A stretch of DNA of 64,000 nt from Streptomyces niger (GCF_000718305.1 NZ_JOFQ01000011.1:62001-126000); one strand, 5' to 3'. Counted from the stretch's first letter, positions 1 through 9,454 are shown. Made by a program: numbers and translations. The notes: generated by a model from the letters alone, not told the origin.

Positions 1-254
1 TCGGGGGTGAGGGTGAGCCGGTCCACGATGGAGTCGCTGGTGCCGGCGGCCCGCGCCTTGGCGATGTCCTCCGCGTTGGCCGCGACGATCTCCTCGGTCC
101 TGGCCACCAGCGCGTCGGCGACGGCCAGCAGCGCGCCGTCCCGAGCCGTGCGCGGCAGCGGGGCGAGCACGGCGGCCGCCTCCCTGGCGCGGCGGGCGGT
201 GTCGAGGACGGGCGAGCTCTGGGCGGTCTGCGTGGCGTCGGATGCGCTGGTCAT
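1..254 (-). CDS. proA: Gamma-glutamyl phosphate reductase, N-terminal part (cut by window edge)
   Basis: This is the 5' end of the second proline-biosynthesis enzyme, which reduces glutamyl-5-phosphate to glutamate semialdehyde with NADPH in the cytoplasm. About 84 residues are visible, starting at ATG 254. The stretch [12 protein letters not shown] followed by DRLTLTP is characteristic of ProA N-termini. The catalytic cysteine region lies outside the window. The gene is downstream of and codirectional with proB, with one small gene between them, the usual Streptomyces arrangement. Identification rests on motif recognition plus the proB neighbourhood. Confidence 0.93.
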   Translation of the reverse strand, partial: MTSASDATQTAQSSPVLDTARRAREAAAVLAPLPRTARDGALLAVADALVARTEEIVAANAEDIAKARAAGTSDSIVDRLTLTP

Positions 255-387
255 GGCCCGCAGCCTAACCGGGGCGCAGGCCCCGGCCATGCCGTATTTC
301 ACACTGCGGGACGCCCCGGTCAGCACTCCGGGACGCCCCGCGGGCGCCGCACCCGTGGGCGCGGCGCCCCCGTATGCGCGGCCCGCC

Positions 388-423
388 CGCCTACGTGCCC
401 GCGGAGCCGCGGGCACGTAGGCG
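388..423 (-). terminator. Perfect 17-bp stem-loop with 2-nt loop
   Basis: Bases 388-404 pair perfectly with 407-423, leaving a two-base loop at 405-406. The hairpin lies 76 nt past the stop of the small gene at 499-1008 and before proA. No U-tract follows, which is normal for actinomycete terminators. It could instead be a processing or pausing element, because proA may be co-transcribed with its upstream genes. Confidence 0.6.
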
Positions 424-498
424 CGGCGTGTGTGTCTGCACACGTGTATGTCCGCGTCGGCCTGCGCGCACGTGAGCGTCCGCACACGTACGTCCGCG

Positions 499-1008
499 TC
501 AGTACGGGTGGACCCCCACCGGTGATGCCGGCGGCGGGCCGTACCCCTCCGCGATGCGCTGGTGGTAGGTCTCGCGGTCGATGACCTCCAGCCCGACGAT
601 CTCCCAGGGCGGCAGCTTCGCCGAGGAGCGGTGCTCGCCCCACAGCCGCAGGGCGACCGCCGCCGCGTCGTGCAGGTCCCGGGCCTCCTCCCAGTAGCGG
701 ATCTCCGCGTGGTCGTTGGCGTACCTGCTGGTCAGCAGAAAGGGATGGTCGTGGGCCAGCTGCTCCAGAGCCCGCCGGACCTCCTTCAGCGGCGCCTCCG
801 CACCGGAGACGCTGAGGGTGACGTGCCAGAGCCGGGAGGCCTCCCGCTCCCGTGGGAGCGGTGCCTCCTTGAGCCTTCCGCCGGGCTGCGCACGTTCGTC
901 ACGCTCCGGACCGATGGTCTCGTCACCGGTCCGGATGCTGGTCCCCACGCTGGTCAGCGTCCGCTCCGCCGTCCCTCGGGGCAGCGCCCCTGGGCGCCCT
1001 CGTCTCAC
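499..1008 (-). CDS. Conserved hypothetical protein between proB and proA
   Basis: A soluble protein of 169 residues with no transmembrane segment and no catalytic motif that I recognise. The first 55 residues are low-complexity and charged. The rest looks folded, with [39 protein letters not shown] in two blocks, and a C-terminal [13 protein letters not shown]. The GTG start at 1008 is supported by a strong AGGAGG ribosome-binding site six bases upstream. It lies in the proB-proA interval and may be co-transcribed with them. I infer a conserved Streptomyces family of unknown role and assign no function. Confidence 0.78.
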   Translation of the reverse strand: MRRGRPGALPRGTAERTLTSVGTSIRTGDETIGPERDERAQPGGRLKEAPLPREREASRLWHVTLSVSGAEAPLKEVRRALEQLAHDHPFLLTSRYANDHAEIRYWEEARDLHDAAAVALRLWGEHRSSAKLPPWEIVGLEVIDRETYHQRIAEGYGPPPASPVGVHPY

Positions 1009-1252
1009 CGGCGGCCTCCTGTTATGCGTGTCGCTCCGCTCGCGCGTGCGGAGCCGATCGGTGCTGTCTCACATCGGCGTAGCGCGCTGGTACTGCGCCG
1101 GAAGCGCCGCTCCCCTTCGGCGTCCCCGCATCAAAGTTGACCAGCCCGCGGCCCGTCGCGGGGGCGTTTTCGAGAAGGTCTCCGTTGAAAGGCTGGTCTT
1201 TCGGCCGCTCGGACGGCTCCTTATCTGTGCTGTTTCCCTCTCGTGACGGCCG

Positions 1253-2392
1253 TCAGTGGTGCAGTACGACCAAGTCGTCACGGTGCACGACCTCGCGCTC
1301 ATACGCGGGGCCCAGCTCGCGTGCGAGGTCGTGGGTGGACCTGCCGATCAGACGGGGGATCTCGCGGGCGTCGAAATTGACGAGACCGCGCGCGACGGGC
1401 TCCCCCGCGGTGTTCCGCAGCTCGACCGGCTCGCCCGCGCTGAAGCTCCCCTCGACCGCCGCGATGCCGGCCGGCAGCAGCGAGGAGTGCCGCTCGACGA
1501 TCGCCGCCACGGCCCCGTCGTCCAAGGTCAGCGCACCGCGCGGGGTGGAGGCGTGGGCCAGCCAGAGCAGCCGGTCGGCGGAGCGCCGCCCGGTGCGCAG
1601 GAAGTGGGTGCCGGTCGGGCCGCCGGCCAGCGCCTCGGAGGCGTGCACGGCGGAGGTGAGGACGACCGGGATGCCGGCCGCAGCGGCGATCCGGGCCGCC
1701 TCCACCTTGGTGACCATGCCGCCGGTGCCGACGCCCGCCTTGCCGGCGCTGCCGATGGAGATGTCCGCCAGGTCTTCCGGCCCGCTGACCTGCGCTATCC
1801 GGGAGGTGCCGGGGGTCGAGGGGTCGCCGTCGTACAGGCCGTCGACATCGGAGAGCAGGACGAGCAGATCGGCCCGGACGAGATGGGCGACGAGGGCCGC
1901 CAGCCGGTCGTTGTCGCCGAACCGGATCTCGTCGGTGGCGACCGTGTCGTTCTCGTTGACGATCGGCACGGCGCCCATGGCCAGCAGCTGGTCCAGGGTG
2001 CGGTAGGCGTTGCGGTAGTGGGTGCGGCGGCTGGTGTCGTCGCTGGTCAGCAGGACCTGGCCGACGCGGCGGCCGTAGCGCGCGAAGGAGGCGGTGTACC
2101 GGGCGACCAGCAGGCCTTGGCCGACGCTGGCGGCGGCCTGCTGCCGGGCCAGGTCGCGGGGCCGCTTCTCCAGGCCCAGCGGGGCGAGGCCGGCCGCGAT
2201 GGCGCCGGAGGAGACCAGCACGATCTCCTTGTCCTGGTGCTTGGCGAGCACGTCGACGAGCGCGTCCACCCGGTCCGCGTCCAGTCCGCCGGCCGCGGTG
2301 GTCAGCGAGGACGAGCCGACCTTCACCACGATCCGCCGGGCCTCCGTCACGTCCTGCCGTGCGCCTGCCGCCTGCCCTGCGCCTGTCACCAT
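1253..2392 (-). CDS. proB: Glutamate 5-kinase
   Basis: Phosphorylates L-glutamate on the gamma-carboxylate, the first committed step of proline synthesis. The amino acid kinase domain shows VVKVGSSSLT near the N-terminus, LVSSGAIAAG, NENDTVATDEIRFGDND and LLSDVDGLYDGDP, all typical of ProB. A PUA domain occupies about the last 80 residues (GEPVARGLVNF and STHDLARELG). Starting at ATG 2392 gives 379 residues. GTG 2389 is almost as good, because an AGGGG sits close upstream, and GTG 2350 is also possible. proA is downstream on the same strand. Proline feedback control is expected from the family but is not visible here. Confidence 0.96.
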   Translation of the reverse strand: MVTGAGQAAGARQDVTEARRIVVKVGSSSLTTAAGGLDADRVDALVDVLAKHQDKEIVLVSSGAIAAGLAPLGLEKRPRDLARQQAAASVGQGLLVARYTASFARYGRRVGQVLLTSDDTSRRTHYRNAYRTLDQLLAMGAVPIVNENDTVATDEIRFGDNDRLAALVAHLVRADLLVLLSDVDGLYDGDPSTPGTSRIAQVSGPEDLADISIGSAGKAGVGTGGMVTKVEAARIAAAAGIPVVLTSAVHASEALAGGPTGTHFLRTGRRSADRLLWLAHASTPRGALTLDDGAVAAIVERHSSLLPAGIAAVEGSFSAGEPVELRNTAGEPVARGLVNFDAREIPRLIGRSTHDLARELGPAYEREVVHRDDLVVLHH

Positions 2393-2838
2393 TACCCCTG
2401 TCTCGCTGTCCGTCCGGTGCCCGCACACGGACGGTGCCCGTATACGGACGGTGCCCGCATTCGGGTGCGGGCCCCTTACGGCATATGGATGCCGTGCGGT
2501 GTACGGACATGAACGCCCGTACGGGCGAAATCTACGGCAGACGGCTCATCGGCCGCTTGTCCATATCGTCTGCCGGACGCCGCGTGACCGTCGGCACAGA
2601 AGCCTGCGATCATGCGTACGGGCAACCTACGCAAGACGGAAAAGGGCCGCTCTTGGTTCCGAGCGAATCGTCCTGATTCGCGGTGATGCGAGCCACAGCA
2701 GATTGTCTTCGGGGCACGCAAAGTCATACGGTCGGTTGTCGACCTGTCCCGTCCGCCGCCCCCACGGCGCCTCACCGCCGGGACTCGGCCGCCCCACCGG
2801 CCCCCCACCTGACCGACTTGCCGCCAGGAGCCCCGTTC
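2393..2838. other. Divergent intergenic region of proB and the transferase gene
   Basis: These 446 bp separate the two divergent starts and should hold both promoters. The proB side carries the 17-bp tandem repeat listed separately. A perfect 14-bp palindrome (CGCCCGTACGGGCG) lies at 2514-2527. I see no convincing gene; reading frames crossing the region are short or are extensions of the flanking genes. Confidence 0.55.
2411..2457. repeat. 17-bp tandem repeat (three copies) upstream of proB
   Basis: The unit ACGGACGGTGCCCG recurs exactly at 2427-2440 and 2444-2457. A diverged copy (CGTCCGGTGCCCG) ends at 2423, so the spacing is a constant 17 bp. A more decayed fourth copy may follow at 2461. 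The array begins about 20 bp upstream of the proB start and could contain operator-like iterons or be a neutral minisatellite. Confidence 0.7.
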
Positions 2839-5022
2839 GTGCCTTCCGCCGGATTCGCCAACCGACGAGCCCCCAAGCTCGTGGCCCTGATCGCGATGCT
2901 CATCGCGTTCGTGGCCCAGCTCGTCGGTGCCCTGCTGCCCGTCGTACCGCTGTTCATCGCCGCGTCCGTGGTGAACCTCGGCCTCGACCTCTACCTGCAG
3001 CACAAGCAGCCCGGGCTGCTCTCCCTGCTGGGAAAGATCCGGCTGGACATCACCGTCCGCCAGCTCATCCGCGACATGCTGATCCTGGTCGGACTGCTGC
3101 ACATCCAGGGCATCAACCCGCTCAAGGAGCAGGCCCCCCTCACCATCGGCCTGCTGATCTTCTACGTGGCGCACTTCGCGTGCCAGGCGGCCGCCGTCAT
3201 GGTCCGCCGCACCCGCACGCTGCCGTTCCTCACCCGTAACATCGACGCCTCCGCACTGCGCCTGACCCAGGCCCCGCCGCGCCTCCTGGCCCGCCAGACC
3301 GGCCGCCGCCTGCTGCGCTTCTCCGTGCCGACCACGCTCGGCATGATGGTCACCGCGATCACCCGCGACGCCCTGTGGGGCGGCATCGGCCTCGTGATCG
3401 CCCTGGTCCTGGCCATCGGCGGCACGGTGTACCTCGCGACCTGGCTGCTCCCGAAGAAGCGCGCCGTCAACGAGCAGCGCGCCCTGGAGTGGCTGGACAA
3501 CTGGCTGGCCGAGTACCGGCCGACCGTCGGCATGTACTTCTCCGGCGGCACCACCTCCGCGTACCAGGCCAACATGTGGCTGAGCACGCTCGCCGAGCTG
3601 GACGGCCAGCCGATCATCGTGCTCCGCGAGCGGTTCATGGTGCAGAAGATCGACGCGACCGACATCCCGATCGTCTGCATCCCCAAGGTCGCCAACCTGA
3701 TGCGCCTGGAGCACTCGGCCCTGAAGGTCCTGCTGCACCCGGCGAACTCCGGCAAGACCTCGCAGATCCTGCGCATCCCCTCCATCAAGCACGCCTTCAT
3801 CAACCACGGCGAGAGCGACAAGCTCTCCTCCTGCAACCCCTACGCCAAGGCGTACGACGAGGTGTGGGTGGCCGGTCCCGCCGCGCGCGACCGCTACCAG
3901 CTCGCCGACATCGGCGTGGAGGACAAGGACGTCGTCGAGGTCGGCCGCCCGCAGCTGGCGCCGATCAAGGCGTACGAGGGCGCGCCCAAGGGCGAGTACA
4001 CCACCGTGCTGTACGCCCCCACCTGGGAGGGCTGGGACGGCAACCCCGGCAACACCTCGGTGATCCTCGCCGGCGAGAACATCGTCCGCGAGCTGCTCGC
4101 CGACCCCAAGGTCCGGCTGGTCTACAAGCCGCACCCGATGACCGGCTCGGTCGACCCGCGGGCCGGCGCCGCCAACGCCCGCATCCAGGCGATGATCACC
4201 GAGGCCAACGCCCAGCGCTCCGGCGCCCGGCCCGGCCCGGAGGCCGCCGCCGAGCTGGAGGCCCGCGCCGCCGACCTGGCCGCGCTGACCACCTCCGGCT
4301 TCCGCCGCAGCGCGGACGAGCTGGAGCGGATGCTCGTCCAGAGCGCTCCTGAGGAGGGCCGCGCCGCCGCCGTCGCGGCCGCGACCGCCGCCTGGGAGGA
4401 GGCCTACTGGGCGTCCTTCCCGGAGTGGGAGCACCTGATCATCACCACCTCCCGCCCGGCGATCTTCGCCTGCTTCAACCAGGCCGACGTCCTGATCAGC
4501 GACGTCTCCAGCGTGGTCTCCGACTACCTGAGCAGCGAGAAGCCGTACGCGGTCGCCAACACCTCCGGCATGACCGAGGACGAGTTCCGCACGAACTTCC
4601 CGACGGTGCGTGCCGCGACGATCCTCACGCCCGAGGCGGACGGCGTCGCCGGCCTCCTGGAGACCGTGCGCAACCCGGAGCTGGACACGCTCGTGCAGGC
4701 CCGTACGGAGCTCAAGGAGCACCTGCTCGGCCCGTCCGACCCGCCGTCGCTGGCCCGCTTCAACGCCGCGGCGCTCGAGCTGTACGCCGCCGCGGAGGAG
4801 CGCCGCATCCGGATGGAGGCCCGGCTCGCCGGCGTCCCCGGCCAGCGCGACGAGGGCACCGAGGCCAACGAGGCGCAGGAGGCCGCGGAGGAGATGGAGC
4901 TGGACCCGGCCGAGTCCACCGACCCGGTACGCCCCGCCACGGAGCCCGCTGAGGCGGCCGAGGCCGCGGACGCGGCGGAGCAGGGCGAGCACCCGGAGCC
5001 GGAGGCCCGCGCTTCGGTGTGA
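2839..5022 (+). CDS. Membrane-anchored CDP-glycerol glycerophosphotransferase family protein
   Basis: A 727-residue protein whose N-terminal half holds several membrane segments (about residues 14-50, 105-130 and 170-215). A cytoplasmic transferase domain follows with FINHGESDKLSSCNPYAKAYDEVWVAG, APTWEGWD, KPHPMTG and DVLISDVSSVVSDYL, typical of the CDP-glycerol:poly(glycerophosphate) transferase fold. The last 80 residues are acidic and Ala/Glu-rich. GTG 2839 is preferred because AGGAG lies eight bases upstream. The family includes, from memory, S. coelicolor SCO2584/SCO2590, linked to spore-wall teichoic acid and to the MreB-associated spore wall complex. The mre genes are in this window. 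The exact substrate cannot be read from the sequence. Confidence 0.85.
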   Translation: MPSAGFANRRAPKLVALIAMLIAFVAQLVGALLPVVPLFIAASVVNLGLDLYLQHKQPGLLSLLGKIRLDITVRQLIRDMLILVGLLHIQGINPLKEQAPLTIGLLIFYVAHFACQAAAVMVRRTRTLPFLTRNIDASALRLTQAPPRLLARQTGRRLLRFSVPTTLGMMVTAITRDALWGGIGLVIALVLAIGGTVYLATWLLPKKRAVNEQRALEWLDNWLAEYRPTVGMYFSGGTTSAYQANMWLSTLAELDGQPIIVLRERFMVQKIDATDIPIVCIPKVANLMRLEHSALKVLLHPANSGKTSQILRIPSIKHAFINHGESDKLSSCNPYAKAYDEVWVAGPAARDRYQLADIGVEDKDVVEVGRPQLAPIKAYEGAPKGEYTTVLYAPTWEGWDGNPGNTSVILAGENIVRELLADPKVRLVYKPHPMTGSVDPRAGAANARIQAMITEANAQRSGARPGPEAAAELEARAADLAALTTSGFRRSADELERMLVQSAPEEGRAAAVAAATAAWEEAYWASFPEWEHLIITTSRPAIFACFNQADVLISDVSSVVSDYLSSEKPYAVANTSGMTEDEFRTNFPTVRAATILTPEADGVAGLLETVRNPELDTLVQARTELKEHLLGPSDPPSLARFNAAALELYAAAEERRIRMEARLAGVPGQRDEGTEANEAQEAAEEMELDPAESTDPVRPATEPAEAAEAADAAEQGEHPEPEARASV

Positions 5023-5047
5023 CGCCGGACCGGCCCGTAGCCGCACG

Positions 5048-5080
5048 AAGGCCCCGCGAGGTGATCCTCGCGGGGCCTTT
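5048..5080 (+). terminator. Strong 13-bp stem-loop terminator
   Basis: Bases 5048-5060 pair perfectly with 5067-5079 around a six-base loop and are followed by a short T run. The hairpin is 25 nt past the transferase stop. The convergent STAND gene ends at 5099, so it probably works in both directions. Confidence 0.9.
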
Positions 5081-5098
5081 CTGCCTTTCCCGTCCGCG

Positions 5099-8000
5099 CT
5101 AGCCGTCGCAGACCTGCGGCGGCGGCCCGCCCGTCATGCCGTCCCGCTCCGCAGCCGTGAAGGTGCGCTGTCCCAGCACCCGGCACAGCTCCCGGCGCCA
5201 GTCCTCCGGATCGAGCCGTACCAGGTCGACGCCGTCGGACGAGTTGTCCTGCCGGAGCAGCGCCTTCCCATCCCTCGTCACCTCCATGAAGTACTGCTGC
5301 CGCCCGAAGTCGAAGGTGGTCCGGTACTCGCCGTCCGCCGTGTAGACGCGCGCCGAGGTCCCTTCCGCGAGGAAGAGCTCGGGGCTGTCGCCGAGGAAGG
5401 AGTGGACGAAACCACCGGTGCCCTGCTCGCTCACCGGGCCGATCGGCCCCATGATCCGCTTCGGACGGCTGTCGGACGGCACGGACCACAGCTCGATCAG
5501 CGATCCCTGGGTGAGGACGGCCGCGCGGGTGCCACCGGCGTCCACGACGGCCGCGGCGGCGTCCCTGCCCAGTGCGAACCTCTTCTCCGCCCGCCCACGG
5601 CGCAGGTCGACCACGTGGACGGCGCCCTCGTCGGCGACCTTGACCAGCACCTGACCGTCCCCCGGGGGGTAGCGGCCGATGTCGAAGCCCGCGCTGGGCG
5701 GCGAGCTCTGCGAGTCGAAAGGCAGCGGGCCGTCCTTGGTCAGCTTCAGGTCGCGCAGGTCCAGCCGCGACAGCCGCCGCCCGGTCCTGGCGTCCCAGCG
5801 CATCACCACCGTGTCGGTGCGGGTCACCAGCTCGTCCGCGCCGAGGAAGAAGACCTGCGGCATCTCCCGCTCGTCCCAGTCGTTGGGGCGTGGCAACGGG
5901 AGTCTGATCCGGGCCACCGGGCGCAGCGACGGCAGCGCGTGGACCAGCACGGTGTCGTAGGCCGCCAGGTCGGCGACCAGGGTCTCGCCCTTGTTGACCG
6001 ACGGTGCCGCGACGTATGCCCTGTCGTCGGCGGCCAGTGGCCGGGTGATCCCGCGCTCCTCGTACGGCGGGCTCTGCGCGAGGACCCGCCGACTGTCCGC
6101 CGTTCCCAGGAGCCGGAGCCGGCGCTCGGCGCCCTTCCCCGACCTGATGACCATGCGGGTGCCGTCCCCGAGGAGCCGCGGGTTCTCGACGCGCTCCCGC
6201 GGCCGGGTGTTCAGCACCGTCGCGGTGATGCTCCTGTCGTGCGCGATGACGACGATCGGCGCGTCGGCGCCGCCGAGCAGCCGTCGGCCGACCATCGCGA
6301 CGTACTGCGCCCCCGAGGTGGTCCCGAGCACCTTGCGGCGCGCCCGGTCGTACACGGTCCACTCGCCCGTCGTGGCCGTGGCCAGCCGACCACCGGTCCT
6401 GTCCACGGCGAAGTCGTCGCAGCCCGCGGCGCGGTCGGGAGCGTAACTGCCCAGCTCCCGGCCGTCGGCGACGCGCACGAACCGGTACCGGACGCCGGTG
6501 ATGTTCGCGCTCTCCGAGCAGACCACGGCGGTTCCGCCGTCGCCCGAGAGGGCCGTGTCGGCCACGTCCTTGGCGAGCGTGCGGGATTTGCCCGTACGGG
6601 TGTCCACGGCCACCAACCGCAGGTCGGAGTCGAGCCCCAGCCCCTGCTCCTTCCCGGCCGTGGCCACGACCGTACGGTCGTCGGGGCCGAGCCACACATG
6701 GCTCAGGCCGTCCGGGGCCGCGGCGGGCAGCCGCCGGCGCTCGCCGGCCGCCAGGTCCCACAGCGTCACGCGGCCGTCTGCCACGGTCACGGCGCGCCGG
6801 CCGTCCGGCGAGATGTCGCCGATGCCCTTCGGGTTCGTCATCGTGCCCTTGCCGTCCGGGTCGTCCCCGTCGCCGCGCAGCGTGTGGGCCGGGCCGATCA
6901 GGCCGTCGGTGTCCGGCCGGACGTCGTGCCAGACCAGTGAGCCGCCCCGTATCAGGTAGGCGATGCGCTTCCCGTCCGCGCTGACCATCGGGTAGATGAT
7001 GTTCCTGGTGACGGGGAGCTGGATGCGCCGGGTCCGTTCACCGCCGCCCCGGAGGAAGAGCGTCGCCCGCCCCAGCTCGGTGGTCACCAGCACCACCCCG
7101 CCGCCCGCGCTGAGCGCCAGCGCGTCGATGCTCCCCTGTGTGCCGGACATCTGCCAAGTAATGCCGTGCATCTCGTCGTACCGGCGCAGCAGTTCGTTGC
7201 GGGCCTCGCGCGTCGGCGACGTCCGGTACGCGGCCATCGCGACCATGGCGGCCAACCCCGGGTCCTGTTCCCGCAACTCCACCGAGAGACCCGCCAGCTC
7301 CCGGGACCGGGACTGCCGGTCCGCCTCGGCCTTCAGCTCCGACTGCACGACGAGGAACGTGCCCAGCGTCACGATCAGCGCGAGCACCAGTCCCCCGGCG
7401 ATCCCGGCGCTGCGTCTTCGGAGCTTGCGGGCCCGCCGGTGGCGCAGCCCGCGCTCCAGGTAGTCCAGCTCCGCCGCGCTCAGCTCGGTGCGGCGGCCCC
7501 TCAGCCACGGCTGCGCCGCCCGCAGTTCGTCCGCGCCCGGCAGCCGGTCGGTCCGCTCCCCCGCCGCCTGCCAGCGCTCCAGGTCCCGGCGGAGCCCCGT
7601 GCGCCAGAGCAGGAACTCCCGGTCGGCCCGCACCCGCTCCGCCAGCCGCGGCCAGGCACCGATCAGCGCCTCGTGCGCGAGCTCGACGGTCTCCCGGCGT
7701 TCGCTGTCGGTACCGAGGACGAGCAGCCGCCGCGCCGCGAGCGCGCGGGCGATCCGCCACCGCTCCTCGCCCGCCTCCGCCCGCGTCAGAACATTGCGCA
7801 GCGGGCCGCCCTCACCGCCGGGCCGCACCCGTACCAGCCCGGTCAGCAGCCGGAGCGCCGCGTCCTCGTCCGCCGCCGGCACACACTCCCGCCAGATGCC
7901 CTCCGCCTGCTGCCCGAGCGCGCCTTGCACGCCGCCGAGCGCGCGGTACGCGTCGAAGCGCAGCTGCCCGCGCTCCTGCTCGCGCCAGAGCCGGTCCAGG

Positions 8001-9382
8001 ACGAACCCCAGCAGCGGGAGCGCGCCCGGCTCGCCGCCCGCGTCGTCCAGCATCGTGTCCACCAGGCCCGGGTCGTACGCGACGGACGCGATCGCCTCGA
8101 CCGGCCGGACGATCACCGCCCGCAGCTGCTCGCGGGTCATCGGGGCGAGCGCGTGGACCGTGCGGCTGAGGGCCGGCCCGGTGGCCGGATGGGCGAGCGC
8201 CGCCTCCAGGAAGTCGGCACGCAGGGTGACCAGGACGCGTAACTCCTCCGGAGGGTCAGCCGGGAAGAGGACGGGGGCCGCGGTGTCCGCTTCCCGGCCC
8301 CCGGCGTCCGCGAACAGCTCCTCGCCCTGGTCCACCACGATCAGCAGCCGCCGCGCGCCGGTCTCCGCCAGTACCAGCCGGACGGTCTCCGGCAACCCGC
8401 CGTCGGCCAACAGCGGCGCCAAATCCCGCGCTTGCGCGACCCGTTCGGCACCGCGCAGCTCCGGGTCGAGCAGCGCCACCAGTTCGGAGGCGAGGGTGGT
8501 GAGCAGGGAGCGGCCGGCGGCGGGGCGCACCACGACGACCGCGAAGCCCGCCGCACGCAGCCGCGGTACGACACCGGCCAGCGCGAGCGAGGATTTCCCG
8601 CAGCCGGACGGCCCCACCATGGTCACGTACGGGTGGGTCCTGACCAGCTCCGCGACTTGTACCGCCTCCTCGTCGCGCCCGAAGAACACCTCCGCGTCCG
8701 CCTCCTGGAACGCCGCCAGTCCCCGGAACGGTGAGGCGGGACGGAGGACGGGGGCGAGTGCGGGGAAGGCGGCGAGCAGCGCGCCGGTCGGGATGAGGAA
8801 GCTCTGCCGCGGCCCGGAGAGCTGCGACCGCACCACCATGCCGACGACAGCGCCCAGCTCCTCGTCCCATACGGGCGCGCCGCTGAAGCCCCGCTCTATC
8901 GGGGTGCCGTGGGCGTCCCCCTGCGAGAACTGCACCCACCCCTCGGCGGTACCGGCCCGCAGCCGCCCCATGTGCCAGACCCCTCCGGGGGAGGTGGCGG
9001 GGAAGCCGGCGACGCGTGCGGCGTGCTCCCAGACGCTGGTGGCCTCCGCCATGCGCAGCGGGCGCGCCCCGTCGATCGGGGCGCGCAGCCGCAGTACGGC
9101 GACGTCGCCCGTGCCGTCGTCCCCGTACGGCAGCCAGTGCTCGACGTCCGCCTCGGCGCTGCCGCCGCCGCTCAGCGGCAGGTCAACGCGGACGCGCGCG
9201 TCCTCGGGCAGCGGCTCCCTGTGCGGGGTGCGCAGCGCGTCCGACACGACGTGCGCGCAGGTCACGGCGAGGTCGGGCGCGATGAGGAAGCCGGCCCCGA
9301 CGATCTCCCCGCCCTCGCCCGGCTCCCTGACCCGCAGCACGGCAGCCCCGAGCATGTCCTCCGGACTCCGCAGCCCCGCCAT
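5099..9382 (-). CDS. Trypsin-like peptidase / STAND NTPase / beta-propeller membrane protein
   Basis: A giant multidomain protein of 1427 residues from ATG 9382 (GTG 9391 is an alternative). Residues 1-205 are a trypsin-like serine protease with an apparent full triad: H44 in TCAHVV, D93 in GDVAVL, S167 in GFSGAP. A nSTAND1-type NTPase follows, with its entry motif SPFRGLAAFQEADAEVFFGR, Walker A GPSGCGKS at 257-264 and Walker B LLIVVDQGEELF around 346-357. A helical region leads to one transmembrane helix near 659-679, and the last 700 residues resemble a degenerate WD40-type propeller. STAND proteins are ATP-driven switches, and protease-STAND fusions are discussed as antiphage or self/non-self sensors. 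That role is inferred for this protein. The DUF397 and XRE genes lie just upstream on the same strand. Confidence 0.88.
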   Translation of the reverse strand: MAGLRSPEDMLGAAVLRVREPGEGGEIVGAGFLIAPDLAVTCAHVVSDALRTPHREPLPEDARVRVDLPLSGGGSAEADVEHWLPYGDDGTGDVAVLRLRAPIDGARPLRMAEATSVWEHAARVAGFPATSPGGVWHMGRLRAGTAEGWVQFSQGDAHGTPIERGFSGAPVWDEELGAVVGMVVRSQLSGPRQSFLIPTGALLAAFPALAPVLRPASPFRGLAAFQEADAEVFFGRDEEAVQVAELVRTHPYVTMVGPSGCGKSSLALAGVVPRLRAAGFAVVVVRPAAGRSLLTTLASELVALLDPELRGAERVAQARDLAPLLADGGLPETVRLVLAETGARRLLIVVDQGEELFADAGGREADTAAPVLFPADPPEELRVLVTLRADFLEAALAHPATGPALSRTVHALAPMTREQLRAVIVRPVEAIASVAYDPGLVDTMLDDAGGEPGALPLLGFVLDRLWREQERGQLRFDAYRALGGVQGALGQQAEGIWRECVPAADEDAALRLLTGLVRVRPGGEGGPLRNVLTRAEAGEERWRIARALAARRLLVLGTDSERRETVELAHEALIGAWPRLAERVRADREFLLWRTGLRRDLERWQAAGERTDRLPGADELRAAQPWLRGRRTELSAAELDYLERGLRHRRARKLRRRSAGIAGGLVLALIVTLGTFLVVQSELKAEADRQSRSRELAGLSVELREQDPGLAAMVAMAAYRTSPTREARNELLRRYDEMHGITWQMSGTQGSIDALALSAGGGVVLVTTELGRATLFLRGGGERTRRIQLPVTRNIIYPMVSADGKRIAYLIRGGSLVWHDVRPDTDGLIGPAHTLRGDGDDPDGKGTMTNPKGIGDISPDGRRAVTVADGRVTLWDLAAGERRRLPAAAPDGLSHVWLGPDDRTVVATAGKEQGLGLDSDLRLVAVDTRTGKSRTLAKDVADTALSGDGGTAVVCSESANITGVRYRFVRVADGRELGSYAPDRAAGCDDFAVDRTGGRLATATTGEWTVYDRARRKVLGTTSGAQYVAMVGRRLLGGADAPIVVIAHDRSITATVLNTRPRERVENPRLLGDGTRMVIRSGKGAERRLRLLGTADSRRVLAQSPPYEERGITRPLAADDRAYVAAPSVNKGETLVADLAAYDTVLVHALPSLRPVARIRLPLPRPNDWDEREMPQVFFLGADELVTRTDTVVMRWDARTGRRLSRLDLRDLKLTKDGPLPFDSQSSPPSAGFDIGRYPPGDGQVLVKVADEGAVHVVDLRRGRAEKRFALGRDAAAAVVDAGGTRAAVLTQGSLIELWSVPSDSRPKRIMGPIGPVSEQGTGGFVHSFLGDSPELFLAEGTSARVYTADGEYRTTFDFGRQQYFMEVTRDGKALLRQDNSSDGVDLVRLDPEDWRRELCRVLGQRTFTAAERDGMTGGPPPQVCDG

Positions 9383-9395
9383 CCTCACCACCCCC

Positions 9396-9409
9396 GTGGG
9401 TCAACCCAC
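9396..9409. promoter_or_regulatory. Short inverted repeat upstream of the STAND gene
   Basis: GTGGGT and ACCCAC form six-base arms separated by CA, 14 bp before the STAND ATG, between it and the DUF397 gene. The position suits an operator or a structure hiding the start region. Such short repeats are common by chance in high-GC DNA, so this is only a candidate. Confidence 0.35.
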
Positions 9410-9454
9410 AGGTGAGTATGCCCAGTTGGTCAGCCGCTGGGTATCCCCCGCTCC

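Noticed and set aside
2476..5046. Minus-strand open frame of 856 codons opposite the transferase gene
   Set aside because: Low-complexity antisense translation; plus strand has membrane helices, transferase motifs and a good ribosome-binding site.
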